Program-made: the position numbers and the translations under genes
Shown: piece after piece, positions 1 through 6,502 of the stretch
Position numbering within the stretch: the first letter of the stretch is position 1
How the letters are laid out: every line of letters starts with the position of its first letter
Notes under the pieces: model-generated
What the model was told of the DNA's origin: nothing
What the model saw: only the letters and a program-made list of their open reading frames with translations
Databases searched by the model: none
Assembly: GCA_964570205.1 (NCBI GenBank)
Contig: CAZMXI010000116.1
Location: forward strand, 1-16,140
Length of the DNA stretch: 16,140 nucleotides
Source of the DNA: CAZMXI01 sp964570205
GTDB lineage: Bacteria; Planctomycetota; Phycisphaerae; Tepidisphaerales; Tepidisphaeraceae
Reading direction: 5' to 3'

Positions 1-477
1 GAGAAGGGCACATTCACGCTGGACGACTTCATGGCGCAGATGAAGCAGGTGCGCAAGCTGGGACCGCTGGGGAAGATCATGGGGATGATTCCCGGCATGG
101 ACCAGCTCACCAAGCAGATGAACATGGGAGAGGGCGACGTCGAGAAACAGATGCTGCGGATGCATGCGATCTACAACTCGATGACGGTCATCGAGCGGAA
201 GAAGCCCGATCTGCTGGATGGGAACCGACGGCGCCGGATTGCGCGGGGAGCGGGGGTTCAGGTGGCCGAGGTGGGGCAGTTCATGAAGCAGTTCGAGATG
301 TCACGCGACATGATGAAGGCGGTAGGGGGGATGGGGGTCATGGGCAAGATGAGCCTCATGAAGCAACTCATGAGCGGCAACCTGGCGAGCCTGGGCATGC
401 CGGGGGGCCCGATGCTGAAGGTGAAGAAGTCGGGCTATATGGAGAAGAAGGACCGGAACAAGAAGAAACGCCGGTAA
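1..477 (+). CDS. ffh: Signal recognition particle protein Ffh, C-terminal M domain (5' end cut by window)
   Basis: Ffh is the SRP54-type GTPase that binds 4.5S/6S RNA and hydrophobic signal sequences and delivers ribosomes to FtsY at the membrane. Only the last 158 codons are present, and the frame is open from base 1. The visible part is the end of the G-domain linker (FTLDDFMAQM) followed by the Met-rich M domain. It contains the GPLGKIMGMIPGM finger-loop region, the ERKKPDLLDGNRRRRIARGAG RNA-binding helix-turn-helix at about bases 190-255, and the adjacent KQFEMSRDMMK helix. The tail is Met/Gly-rich and ends in a Lys/Arg cluster, as is usual for bacterial Ffh. The GTPase G motifs lie upstream, outside the window. 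The next gene starts 15 bases downstream and may be co-transcribed. The identification is secure from the M-domain motifs alone. Confidence 0.96.
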   Translation, partial: EKGTFTLDDFMAQMKQVRKLGPLGKIMGMIPGMDQLTKQMNMGEGDVEKQMLRMHAIYNSMTVIERKKPDLLDGNRRRRIARGAGVQVAEVGQFMKQFEMSRDMMKAVGGMGVMGKMSLMKQLMSGNLASLGMPGGPMLKVKKSGYMEKKDRNKKKRR

Positions 478-492
478 TCCGGGCATTTCATC

Positions 493-2538
493 ATGCTGGC
501 CACCGCTTCACTCACGGGCGCAGAGTGGTCTCTGGCCCACGTCATGCTGCTTAACGCGGCGGTACTGGCCGGGGCGTGGCGGTTTGCGCGGCGCCGCCTT
601 GCGGAAGACTGGATCGAGGGCGCCGCCTGGGCGATCGCGCTCTGGCTGCTCGTTCAGTATGCCAGCGTCATGCTGCCCGCGATTGCGGGCGTGCTGAATC
701 TCTGGACTATGTCGGCATGCGGCATCGCCCTGGGCGCAGCTCTGTGGCTGTCGTCCGGGCGAGCCGACCCGACAATCATCGCGTCCGTGCCCGAGTGGGA
801 TCGGCGCATCGTCTGGTTGTGCATACTGTTCTTTGCAGGGTACCTGGCCGCGCTGCTCTATCACCAGCGTGAGATGCCTCCTTTGGGGGATGATGGACTT
901 GCCTATCACCTGCCAACCGCCGTTCGCTGGCTTCAAACCGGGAGGCTGGCCTTGCATGAGATCTGGTTCCTGAACCCGGCGGCCACCTATTCGCCGCTGC
1001 TGGGATCGTCGCTGCTTGCATGGTGGATGGCCCCAATGGGCTGCGACTGGCTGGCCCGGTTCGTGCAGGCACCCGGCCTTGTGCTGGTGTTCTTCGCAAT
1101 TCTGCGACTGTGTCGTTCGATGGGAGCCAGGCCGGCCCTGGCCGCCGCCACCGCTCTGGCGGCGTCGCTCTCGCGTTCAATGATCAGCCAGGTGCCGGTG
1201 GTCAAAGACGACTTGTACCTCGTCGGCTTCTTGCTGCTCTCGGTGACGACGTTATCGCGAGCATCGCTGGAGAAGCCGAGCGGAACGATCAAGGTGGGGA
1301 TCGCGGTGGGGCTGTTCCTGGCGACCAAGCTGACGGCGTTGATGGCGATGCCGATTCTCGCGCTGGCGGTGGATGCGCCGTTTCGCGCCCGCTGGCGTTG
1401 GCGGCACTTCATGGTGGCGGGCGGCATCATCCTGACGCTCGCCGCCCCCTGGTATGTGCGCACCTGGTGGATGACCGGCAATCCGCTGTATCCGGCCGAT
1501 ATCTGGATCGCAGGCTGGCAGGTGTTTCCAGGCATGTTTACCATGGCGCCATCGAGCGAGTTCGAGACACCGGGCGGGGTGTGGCGCGTTCTGACGGGCG
1601 CGTATTTCAGCATGCCGAGCTCGCTGTTCATCGTTCTGGCGGGCGTGTGGGCGGGCTATCTTGCGGTTTTCGGCAGGCGGTGGCTTCGCGAGCCCGTGCC
1701 GCGCATCGTGGCCTTCGGGCCACCGCTGGGGATCGCGGTTTTCATCATGGCGAGCCAGTTCGCCGAGGTGCGGTATGCTTATCCAGCTTTCGCACTGATG
1801 TTTGCCGCAGCCGCGGCTGTAGCCGGGGCAGGCCGCAGTCCATGGCAGGCCGTCGCGACAGCGAGCATCCTGCTGTTGTTGAGCATTCCGACGGCATTTG
1901 AAGCGACGGACAGCACCATCAGCTTCGTCGTCGCCGGAGCAGTCATGGCCGGCCTTGGCTTTGTTCTGGGCTGGGCAGCGAAACGCGGAGGCGGGGTCAG
2001 CGCGAAGGGTTGGATCGGCGGGACCGCGGCACTGCTTGTGGCGTTGGGCCTGTGGGCATACGTTTATCTGGATGCCGTGATTCGGGACTATCGTGACAAC
2101 ACGAGCATCGTCTGGATCAGCGCCTACGGCGAGCTTGGTGAGGCATGGGCGTTTGTGCGCGAGAACAGCAAGCCTGGAACCGTTATCGCCTACACGAACA
2201 GCCACTTTGTCTATCCGCTGTTTGGCTTTGAATGGGATCGGGCCGTCGTGTATGCCCCAACCCGGCCGAACACCGCCTCGCTTCAGGATCTGCCGCGCGT
2301 CGAGAAAGCCGTTGCCGGCGAGCGGTTGATTGAACTTGTTGTAGCGCCCGTCTTCGCACACGCGGATCGGGACGTGTGGCTCAGCAACCTGAACAGAACC
2401 GGCGCAGATTGCCTTTTCGTCGCGAAGGAGGCTACGGGCCTCACACCGCCCGAGCTGGCCTTTGTCCGGCAAGCCGGCGGGCGGTTTCGCTTGCTGTTTG
2501 AGAACGATGCGGCGGCGATTTATCGCGTATCGCAATAG
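493..2538 (+). CDS. Polytopic membrane glycosyltransferase-like protein (GT-C/GT39 style)
   Basis: The product is a 681-residue integral membrane protein with many hydrophobic segments from about residue 12 to 530, then a soluble C-terminal domain of about 150 residues. The first large loop carries GDDGLAYHLP (132-141), resembling the acidic active-site motif of GT-C enzymes that use lipid-linked sugars (ArnT/PMT/GT39-like). A second acidic pair, KDDLYL (238-243), and an APWYVRTWWMTGNPLYP segment in a later loop also fit this group. It would act in the cytoplasmic membrane, moving a sugar from a polyprenyl carrier onto a lipid or protein on the outer face. Acceptor and sugar cannot be deduced. 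The ATG lies 15 bases after the ffh stop without a clear Shine-Dalgarno, so coupling to ffh translation is possible. The fold class is fairly secure; catalytic activity is inferred. Confidence 0.75.
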   Translation: MLATASLTGAEWSLAHVMLLNAAVLAGAWRFARRRLAEDWIEGAAWAIALWLLVQYASVMLPAIAGVLNLWTMSACGIALGAALWLSSGRADPTIIASVPEWDRRIVWLCILFFAGYLAALLYHQREMPPLGDDGLAYHLPTAVRWLQTGRLALHEIWFLNPAATYSPLLGSSLLAWWMAPMGCDWLARFVQAPGLVLVFFAILRLCRSMGARPALAAATALAASLSRSMISQVPVVKDDLYLVGFLLLSVTTLSRASLEKPSGTIKVGIAVGLFLATKLTALMAMPILALAVDAPFRARWRWRHFMVAGGIILTLAAPWYVRTWWMTGNPLYPADIWIAGWQVFPGMFTMAPSSEFETPGGVWRVLTGAYFSMPSSLFIVLAGVWAGYLAVFGRRWLREPVPRIVAFGPPLGIAVFIMASQFAEVRYAYPAFALMFAAAAAVAGAGRSPWQAVATASILLLLSIPTAFEATDSTISFVVAGAVMAGLGFVLGWAAKRGGGVSAKGWIGGTAALLVALGLWAYVYLDAVIRDYRDNTSIVWISAYGELGEAWAFVRENSKPGTVIAYTNSHFVYPLFGFEWDRAVVYAPTRPNTASLQDLPRVEKAVAGERLIELVVAPVFAHADRDVWLSNLNRTGADCLFVAKEATGLTPPELAFVRQAGGRFRLLFENDAAAIYRVSQ

Positions 2539-2552
2539 CGAGGGGCGAAAGT

Positions 2553-2570
2553 CCCACTAGAATACGTGGG
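2553..2570 (+). promoter_or_regulatory. Candidate recX -10 box inside a small inverted repeat abutting the start codon
   Basis: TAGAAT (2558-2563) matches the TATAAT consensus at 5 of 6 positions and ends 7 bases before the recX ATG. It sits in the loop of a 5-bp inverted repeat: CCCAC at 2553-2557 and GTGGG at 2566-2570. No good -35 is visible at 16-18 bases upstream. If the box is real, transcription would begin at or next to the ATG. Either the hairpin or the -10 could be chance. Confidence 0.35.
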
Positions 2571-3215
2571 ATGCCTGTCATCACCAAGATCGCTGAGCAG
2601 AAGCGCAGGCCCAACCGGCGAAATATCCACTTGGATGGTCGGTTTGCGTTCGGCTGCAACATCAATGTGGTTGCCCGGTTCCGTTTGCGGGAGGGCATGC
2701 AGGTTGCGGTCGAGCAGATCGAGGCGATCAAGCGCGGCGAGGTGCGGCAGGAGTGCATGGACGATGCGTTGAGGCTGCTTGGGCGAAGGCTGCACAGCCG
2801 CGCTGAGCTGGCGCGAAAGCTGGGCAGGAGCGAGTACGGAGACGATATCGTAACAGAGATTCTCGACGAGCTGGCGAGGATGGGTTACGTGGATGATGCG
2901 CGATTTGCCAGGACAAAGGCGCTTTCGGCCGCCCAGCATAAGCATCACGGCCGGCGAAGGGCGATGCAGGAATTGATGAAGTCCGGGGTGGACCGTGTTA
3001 CGGCGGAGCGCGCGGCGGAGGATGTCTACGAGCAGACTGACAGCATGGCCATCGCCCGGCAACTGGCCATGAAACAGGCAGGACGGCTGCGGCGGCTGGA
3101 CCCGCTGGTCGCCCGTCGCCGGCTTGTGGGGATGCTTCAACGGCGCGGCTTTGATTACGACGCAATCCGGCCGGTGGTTGACGAGGTTCTGGGCGATGAG
3201 CCGTCGGCTGAATGA
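2571..3215 (+). CDS. recX: Regulatory protein RecX
   Basis: RecX binds RecA filaments in the cytoplasm and limits RecA recombinase and coprotease activity. The 214-residue product begins with an ITKI...RRNIHLDGRFAFG stretch (4-28) and a VVARFRLREGM segment (33-43), as in the N-terminal extension of many RecX proteins. Three helical RecX-type repeats follow: CMDDALRLLGRRLHSRAELARKL (62-84, longer motif given by its key part LLGRRLHSRAEL), ILDELARMGYVDDARFAR (97-114), and a C-terminal repeat ending LQRRGFDYDAIRPVVDEV. RGFDYD and YVDDARFAR are hallmark RecX motifs. RecX often lies next to recA, but no recA is in this window. The ATG has no Shine-Dalgarno; a -10-like box lies 7 bases upstream. 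The next gene starts 62 bases downstream, apparently with its own promoter. Confidence 0.93.
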   Translation: MPVITKIAEQKRRPNRRNIHLDGRFAFGCNINVVARFRLREGMQVAVEQIEAIKRGEVRQECMDDALRLLGRRLHSRAELARKLGRSEYGDDIVTEILDELARMGYVDDARFARTKALSAAQHKHHGRRRAMQELMKSGVDRVTAERAAEDVYEQTDSMAIARQLAMKQAGRLRRLDPLVARRRLVGMLQRRGFDYDAIRPVVDEVLGDEPSAE

Positions 3216-3240
3216 GCAGGTCGAAGGTTGGACGCGGAGC

Positions 3241-3269
3241 TTCACGCTGAAGGGGCCTGTGGCTATGAT
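3241..3269 (+). promoter_or_regulatory. Candidate promoter of the VOC-fold gene
   Basis: TTCACG (3241-3246; 4 of 6 to TTGACA), then a 17-base spacer, then TATGAT (3264-3269; 5 of 6 to TATAAT). The -10 ends 8 bases before the ATG at 3278, so the start site would fall on or beside the start codon, giving a leaderless or near-leaderless mRNA. Confidence 0.5.
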
Positions 3270-3277
3270 TGGGGGAC

Positions 3278-3733
3278 ATGGCCGACATCGACCCCATTCA
3301 ACTGGAGCCGGAGGGCCACTTTGCACCTCAACACGACGACAGGCCGCGGACGGAAGAGCCGTTGCCGGTCAGGCTGGTTGCGGTGGAGGACGTTCACCTG
3401 CGGGCGGTGGCTGGATTGGAGGGGCAGCTCGACGATTTCTATGCGGAGCTGCTTCGGTTTGAAAAAGGGCAGGCGCCGGCCGAGGGGCGGCTCCTCTACC
3501 ATGCCGACAATGTCGATCTCGTTTTCGAGATCATCGAGTCACCCATCCATCGAGAGACCTTTCGTGCGGTGCGGATCATGGTTCAGATGCTGGCTGACCT
3601 GGAGCAGCGGCTCATCGAGCGGGAGATCGAGTACACGCGGCAGCGAGGTCTGCATCCGGGGCAGGAGTCTCTGTTGCTGCTGGATCCAGCGGGGAACTGG
3701 GTGGAGTTGATGGAAGCGAGGGAAATCAGGTGA
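3278..3733 (+). CDS. VOC (glyoxalase/bleomycin-resistance fold) family protein
   Basis: The product is a 151-residue soluble protein. After a variable N-terminal region of about 30 residues, one VOC-like beta-alpha-beta-beta-beta unit runs from about residue 34 to 146. It starts with DVHLRAV (38-44) and ends with LLLLDPAGNWVEL (132-144), the usual closing strand in which the last Glu (E144) is commonly a metal ligand. H40 and E85 are other plausible ligands. VOC proteins often dimerise around a metal to act as isomerases, dioxygenases, epimerases or drug-binding proteins; the substrate here is unknown. An in-frame TTG at 3269 would add three residues, but the ATG at 3278 is preferred because a promoter-like pair ends just before it. 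GGGGGA at 3271-3276 is too close to that ATG to be an ideal Shine-Dalgarno. Confidence 0.72.
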   Translation: MADIDPIQLEPEGHFAPQHDDRPRTEEPLPVRLVAVEDVHLRAVAGLEGQLDDFYAELLRFEKGQAPAEGRLLYHADNVDLVFEIIESPIHRETFRAVRIMVQMLADLEQRLIEREIEYTRQRGLHPGQESLLLLDPAGNWVELMEAREIR

Positions 3734-3765
3734 CGCCGTGGTGCGTTCGGAGCAGGGGCGAGGAC

Positions 3766-3795
3766 TTGCATGTGATCGGTGCATGGGGTTAACAT
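3766..3795 (+). promoter_or_regulatory. Weak candidate promoter upstream of the Cys-rich membrane protein
   Basis: TTGCAT (3766-3771), 18-base spacer, TAACAT (3790-3795), about 50 bases before the ATG at 3846. Matches to consensus are modest (3 of 6 and 4 of 6), so this is only a suggestion. Confidence 0.25.
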
Positions 3796-3845
3796 CTCCT
3801 TGCCGCACCGTTTTCTCACCTGCGGCGTGGAGGAGGGCAGGGACA

Positions 3846-4310
3846 ATGCGGGAATTCCGCGATCGGCTTGGTTCCCCGGCAGGCAGAATAGCTGGCATTG
3901 TATTTGCGGTCGCAGCACTGGTTGCCTGTGTCTGGGTTGTCCGACACCACATTGGCCGGAGTCCGGCAGCTCAACAGTCCAGAGACCGGTTGTTCATTTG
4001 TGCCCAAAGCGGCAAGACGTTCCACCATACACTGAGGGCGGGAGAAACCTATCCCGTTTCATCTCCATACTCAGGTGGGCGCACGGGGTATCCGGCTGAG
4101 TTGTGCAACTGGACGGCCGACGGCAAGGTTTCGCCCACGGCTACTCCTGTCCTGCTCAACAGCTACCTTGGCAAGAGTGGGCCTACCTTCTGCCCGACGT
4201 GTGGGCGTCTGGTCGTGGGCCACAACCCTCCCGCTGAGGCATCACGGCAGCCACCGCCGACGCGCCAGCAGTACACGGCAGCCGTTTCTGCTCAACGTCG
4301 AGAGCGATGA
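3846..4310 (+). CDS. Membrane-anchored Cys-rich (zinc-ribbon-like) protein, unknown function
   Basis: The product has 154 residues: a short basic cytoplasmic N-terminus (MREFRDRLGS), one transmembrane helix at about residues 15-35, then a domain with C52, C87 and a CPTCG knuckle (C116, C119), followed by a Pro/Gln/Arg-rich tail. Four cysteines, two of them in CxxC, suggest one bound zinc, but the long spacing makes this tentative. The frame stays open upstream to 3738. The ATG at 3846 was chosen because GGAGGAGGG lies at about 3829-3837 at good spacing, and because the upstream residues look non-coding and would push the membrane helix inward. It lies 66 bases before the pseudopilin-like gene and may work with it. 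I do not recognise a named family. Confidence 0.7.
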   Translation: MREFRDRLGSPAGRIAGIVFAVAALVACVWVVRHHIGRSPAAQQSRDRLFICAQSGKTFHHTLRAGETYPVSSPYSGGRTGYPAELCNWTADGKVSPTATPVLLNSYLGKSGPTFCPTCGRLVVGHNPPAEASRQPPPTRQQYTAAVSAQRRER

Positions 4311-4376
4311 GCGGCGCGCCGTCATGGGGCGACAGTGCATGTCCATGGGCTGATTCTACGGGAGGCAGGTGGGAGA

Positions 4377-5387
4377 ATGAGAAGAAGACGCGGGTTTACG
4401 CTGATTGAGCTTCTGGTCGTCATCGGCATCATTGCCCTGTTGATCGCGATACTGCTGCCCGCGCTGAGCAAAGCCCAGCGCAGCGCACGCGCGGTGGCAT
4501 GCTCCGCCAACCTGCGGACGATCCTGCAGGCCATGATCACTTACGCCAATGATCATAATGGGGCGTTCCCCGGTGGGCCGCACACTTCGGGAGCCCATCT
4601 TGTCGCCGATCCGGCCGCCAGCAACGCGCATTGCCCCGGTGTAAGCCAGATTTGGGACTGGCAGGCGCCGGTTGCGCGCATCCTTCGCGTCGGGTTTGAC
4701 GACGGTTCATCCATGGATCAGCGCATGGCGCGATTCGCCCAACTCATGCAGCATCGTGCATTTCGGTGCCCGGAGAACGACATCCTCGCCGGGCCCTATG
4801 ACACGTCGGGCTGGCCGGTTGTGCCGATGAACTCTTACGTTACTGCGATGGTCTTCCACTTGCGCCACTACGACGGCAGTGCTGGGCAACAATGGGGCAT
4901 CACTCACTGCCGGCCGGTCTGGAATGTGCCGGTGGGTTATGCGCCGCGGCTGACCAGGGTTGGCAATTCGTCCCGCAAGATATACATCGCGGATGGCGCG
5001 CGGTTCTCGACGACCAGAATCGCCCCCGACTACGACTCGGAGTACATGGCCAGCCACGGAGGAGCCTACAGCGATCAGGGTGCGTTCACGCGGTTCACGC
5101 GCTCGTGGGATCGCGGCATGGCGCCGGGCAACGGCGCCACCGGCAGCGCCGACGCTCGCATCTATGGCTATCGGCACGGCCAGCGCACGGCGTTTGGCCC
5201 GGCCGATGCCTACCGCTTCAATGCGGGGTTCTTCGACGGGCACGTTGAGTCGCTCGGCGATCTCGAAGGCGCCAACCCCGAGTTCTGGGTGCCGCGCGGC
5301 ACGGAATTGACGTTGGACGGTTCAGAGCTGTATCCGGATGTGCAGCAGCGATACGCCCCGGCCGGCGCACACGCGATTGCGCCCTGA
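4377..5387 (+). CDS. Type II pseudopilin-like protein with prepilin cleavage/methylation signal
   Basis: The product has 336 residues. The N-terminus MRRRRGFTLIELLVVIGIIA is a textbook class III signal: PilD-type peptidase should cut after G6 and methylate F7, with E11 as the conserved Glu at position +5. The hydrophobic helix runs to about residue 30 (LLPAL). The large C-terminal domain is the planctomycete-style form. It ends with a FNAGFFDGHVESL segment (281-293), related to the H-X9-DG motif of these proteins, then WVPRGTELT. It would sit in the inner membrane or in a pseudopilus; planctomycetes carry many such paralogues of unsettled role. An in-frame ATG at 4335 exists, but 4377 is preferred: a purine-rich stretch with GGGAGG and GGGAGA precedes it, and it gives the canonical short basic leader. 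Confidence 0.88.
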   Translation: MRRRRGFTLIELLVVIGIIALLIAILLPALSKAQRSARAVACSANLRTILQAMITYANDHNGAFPGGPHTSGAHLVADPAASNAHCPGVSQIWDWQAPVARILRVGFDDGSSMDQRMARFAQLMQHRAFRCPENDILAGPYDTSGWPVVPMNSYVTAMVFHLRHYDGSAGQQWGITHCRPVWNVPVGYAPRLTRVGNSSRKIYIADGARFSTTRIAPDYDSEYMASHGGAYSDQGAFTRFTRSWDRGMAPGNGATGSADARIYGYRHGQRTAFGPADAYRFNAGFFDGHVESLGDLEGANPEFWVPRGTELTLDGSELYPDVQQRYAPAGAHAIAP

Positions 5388-5412
5388 TCAGGCCCATGGG
5401 GATTGAAGGGCA

Positions 5413-5442
5413 CTGGCAGGCGTCGCGCACTTGGGGCATAAT
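5413..5442 (+). promoter_or_regulatory. Candidate promoter of the TIM-barrel gene
   Basis: CTGGCA (5413-5418; 4 of 6), 18-base spacer, CATAAT (5437-5442; 5 of 6). A start near 5449 would give a leader of about 68 bases containing AGGAGAGG at about 5503-5510 before the ATG at 5517. Confidence 0.4.
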
Positions 5443-5516
5443 CATTGGAAAGCTCGTTTCCGGATGTGGACCCACCTGGATTTCGAGTGATCGGTGGAAC
5501 AACCAGGAGAGGATTC

Positions 5517-6485
5517 ATGCAAGCCGAGATCTCTCGACGGACGGTTCTGGCGGCGGGTGCAGCCTCGATTCTTGCCGGGACCAAGGTGGCGCACGGCGAT
5601 GGAGCGACTCCGGCAGCACATGGCGAAACCACCGGTGCAGCGTTCATCTGCTGCCTGAACACGGCGACGATCATGGGCCATCGGATTGCCCTGCCCCAGG
5701 CAATCGAACTGGCGGCCAAGGCCGGTTATAGCGCCATGGAGCCCTGGATTCGTGAGATCGAGGCCGCCAACAAGGCTGGCGTCTCCTGCGCTGACCTGCG
5801 CAAGCGGTTTGCCGACAACAACGTCACGGTTGAGGGCGCGGTCGGATTCGCCCAATGGATCGTCGACAATGAAGCGCAGCGGAACAGGGGCCTGGAGCAG
5901 ATGAAGCGCGACATGGACCTGGTTGCCCAGATCGGCGGCAAGCGGATCGCGGCGCCGCCCATTGGCGCAACCGACCAGGCCAATTTCGACCTGGCGAAAG
6001 CCGCCGGGCGTTACCGGGCACTTGTGGATTTGGGCGAGAAGATGGGCGTCATCCCGCAGATCGAGATCTGGGGGCATTCCAAGGTGCTCGGCAAGCTGGG
6101 AGAGGCGGCATTCGTCGCCGCCGAGTGCGGCCACCCCAAGGCGTGCATCCTGCCCGACGTATATCACATGTACAAGGCCGACAGCCAGTTCAGCGGCATT
6201 CGCATGCTCAGCGCCCAGGCCGTCCAGGTGCTGCACATCAACGACTACCCGGCCGATCCACCGCGGGCTACGATCCGCGATGAGCATCGGATTTATCCCG
6301 GGGACGGGATTGCGCCCCTGGCCCAGATCCTTCGGGATCTGGCGGGCGTCAATCCGCGCTGCGTGCTCTCGCTGGAATTGTTTAACCGGGAATACTGGAA
6401 GAAGGATGCCCTGGAGGCCGCCCGCATCGGCGCAGAAAAGATCAGGTCGGCTGCGGCCAAGGCACTGTCTGGCCTGAATGGCTAA
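5517..6485 (+). CDS. Tat-exported sugar phosphate isomerase/epimerase-type TIM-barrel protein
   Basis: The product has 322 residues. It begins with a twin-arginine-like signal, SRRTVLAAGAASILAG (6-21), so export in folded form across the inner membrane is expected. The rest matches the AP-endonuclease-2/xylose-isomerase-like barrel: MEPWI (74-78), an IEIWGH strand (182-187), LPDVYHMYK (212-220), LHINDYP (239-245) and LSLELFNREYW (284-294). E183, D214, H240 and E287 are the likely divalent-metal ligands. Relatives include hydroxypyruvate isomerases, tagatose/psicose 3-epimerases and inosose-type enzymes; the substrate here is unknown. The frame is open from a TTG at 5445, but the ATG at 5517 has AGGAGAGG six bases upstream and places the Tat motif at the very N-terminus. 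The 3' end faces fliD, with 17 bases between the two stops. Confidence 0.85.
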   Translation: MQAEISRRTVLAAGAASILAGTKVAHGDGATPAAHGETTGAAFICCLNTATIMGHRIALPQAIELAAKAGYSAMEPWIREIEAANKAGVSCADLRKRFADNNVTVEGAVGFAQWIVDNEAQRNRGLEQMKRDMDLVAQIGGKRIAAPPIGATDQANFDLAKAAGRYRALVDLGEKMGVIPQIEIWGHSKVLGKLGEAAFVAAECGHPKACILPDVYHMYKADSQFSGIRMLSAQAVQVLHINDYPADPPRATIRDEHRIYPGDGIAPLAQILRDLAGVNPRCVLSLELFNREYWKKDALEAARIGAEKIRSAAAKALSGLNG

Positions 6486-6502
6486 GCTGATGGCGGCACA
6501 GG

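Noticed and set aside
1252..2535. 427-residue minus-strand open frame opposite the membrane glycosyltransferase
   Set aside because: It is a GC-rich antisense shadow: composition rich in Arg/His/Pro/Gln, no recognisable motif, and the plus-strand frame has clear membrane segments and GT-C motifs.
4707..5243. 178-residue minus-strand frame opposite the pseudopilin-like gene
   Set aside because: Low-complexity antisense frame; the plus strand carries the prepilin signal and the FFDGH motif.
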